NCBI RefSeq assembly: GCF_040412425.1
Contig: NC_089756.1
Location: forward strand, 8,037,226-8,101,225
Reading direction: 5' to 3'
Length of the DNA stretch: 64,000 bases
Source of the DNA: Macrobrachium rosenbergii
Taxonomy: Eukaryota > Arthropoda > Malacostraca > Decapoda > Palaemonidae
Shown: one piece after another, positions 63,811 through 64,000 of the stretch
Position numbering within the stretch: position 1 is the stretch's first letter
Layout of the letters: every line of letters starts with the position of its first letter
The notes under the pieces: generated by a model
What the model saw: only the letters and a program-made list of their open reading frames with translations
Told to the model about the DNA's origin: nothing
Database searches by the model: none
Translations under genes and position numbers: made by a program

Positions 63811-64000
63811 CTGAAGAGTCTCGTGTACAGTATAAACCAGGCACAGCTATATTTGGCGACTCTTAACCAACACATCATGAATTAGCAACGACATCGATTA
63901 GCGCCACAAACAGGAATGTTAAAACCAATGCGAAATCGAGCTATACATAAATTGGAAAAGCAAATTATCTTCCGTCTTATGGAACACTGGCATGAAACAC

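Overview
The window looks like gene-poor, repeat-choked nuclear DNA of a decapod crustacean, probably a shrimp or prawn. This is an inference from three things: extreme microsatellite density ((TA)n, (GA)n and (ATT)n tracts every 1-2 kb), a roughly 300-bp interspersed repeat and a tRNA-like SINE of types I associate with decapods, and many Penelope-like elements (PLEs). I recognise no host gene, rRNA or functional tRNA. Every protein-coding trace I can support belongs to a transposable element, and nearly all are broken. Layout, 1-13.2 kb: AT-rich minisatellites (480-1760, 6500-7540), three copies of the decapod repeat, a 490-bp foldback (4935-5426), LINE remnants (2151-2600 and about 9030-9560) and a foldback of a tRNA-like SINE (12404-12685). 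13.2-17.0 kb: one 3.8-kb array of a 29-bp unit whose orientation flips twice (+, -, +). 17.9-19.3 kb: a complete but dead Tc1-like transposon (DD37E) with matching terminal inverted repeats and TA target sites. 20.3-25.4 kb: two Penelope-like copies of one family in opposite orientation, one carrying a SINE. 25.4-40.5 kb: a 15-kb block bounded by piggyBac ends that interrupts the second Penelope copy exactly at a TTAA. The Penelope GIY-YIG domain starts before 25441 and resumes at 40482. The block holds a nearly intact piggyBac transposase (38464-40220), a second nearly identical piggyBac left end (34881), a degenerate DDE transposase, another Penelope copy, several foldbacks, and a 148-bp GC-rich tandem array (32955-34735). 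40.5-45.4 kb: the rest of the interrupted Penelope copy, then another Penelope copy split by an endonuclease-plus-RT LINE. 46.1-49.4 kb: a head-to-head pair of Penelope copies, forming a large palindrome between (TA)n tracts. 49.7-53.8 kb: microsatellites and two minisatellites. 53.9-54.9 kb: a Penelope 3' fragment with inverted terminal copies, each carrying a hammerhead-ribozyme-like core. 57.1-58.9 kb: gag and protease remains of a Gypsy-like LTR retrotransposon. 60.0-62.4 kb: the 5' part (ORF1, endonuclease, linker) of a LINE without its RT. 62.4-64.0 kb: AT-rich DNA with a 172-bp direct repeat. The logic of the window is nested insertion. The best-resolved order is Penelope copy first, then piggyBac into it at TTAA, with further elements inside the piggyBac-bounded block. 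Many Penelope ends abut (TA)n tracts, which suggests these microsatellites act as insertion sites or are made at insertion.
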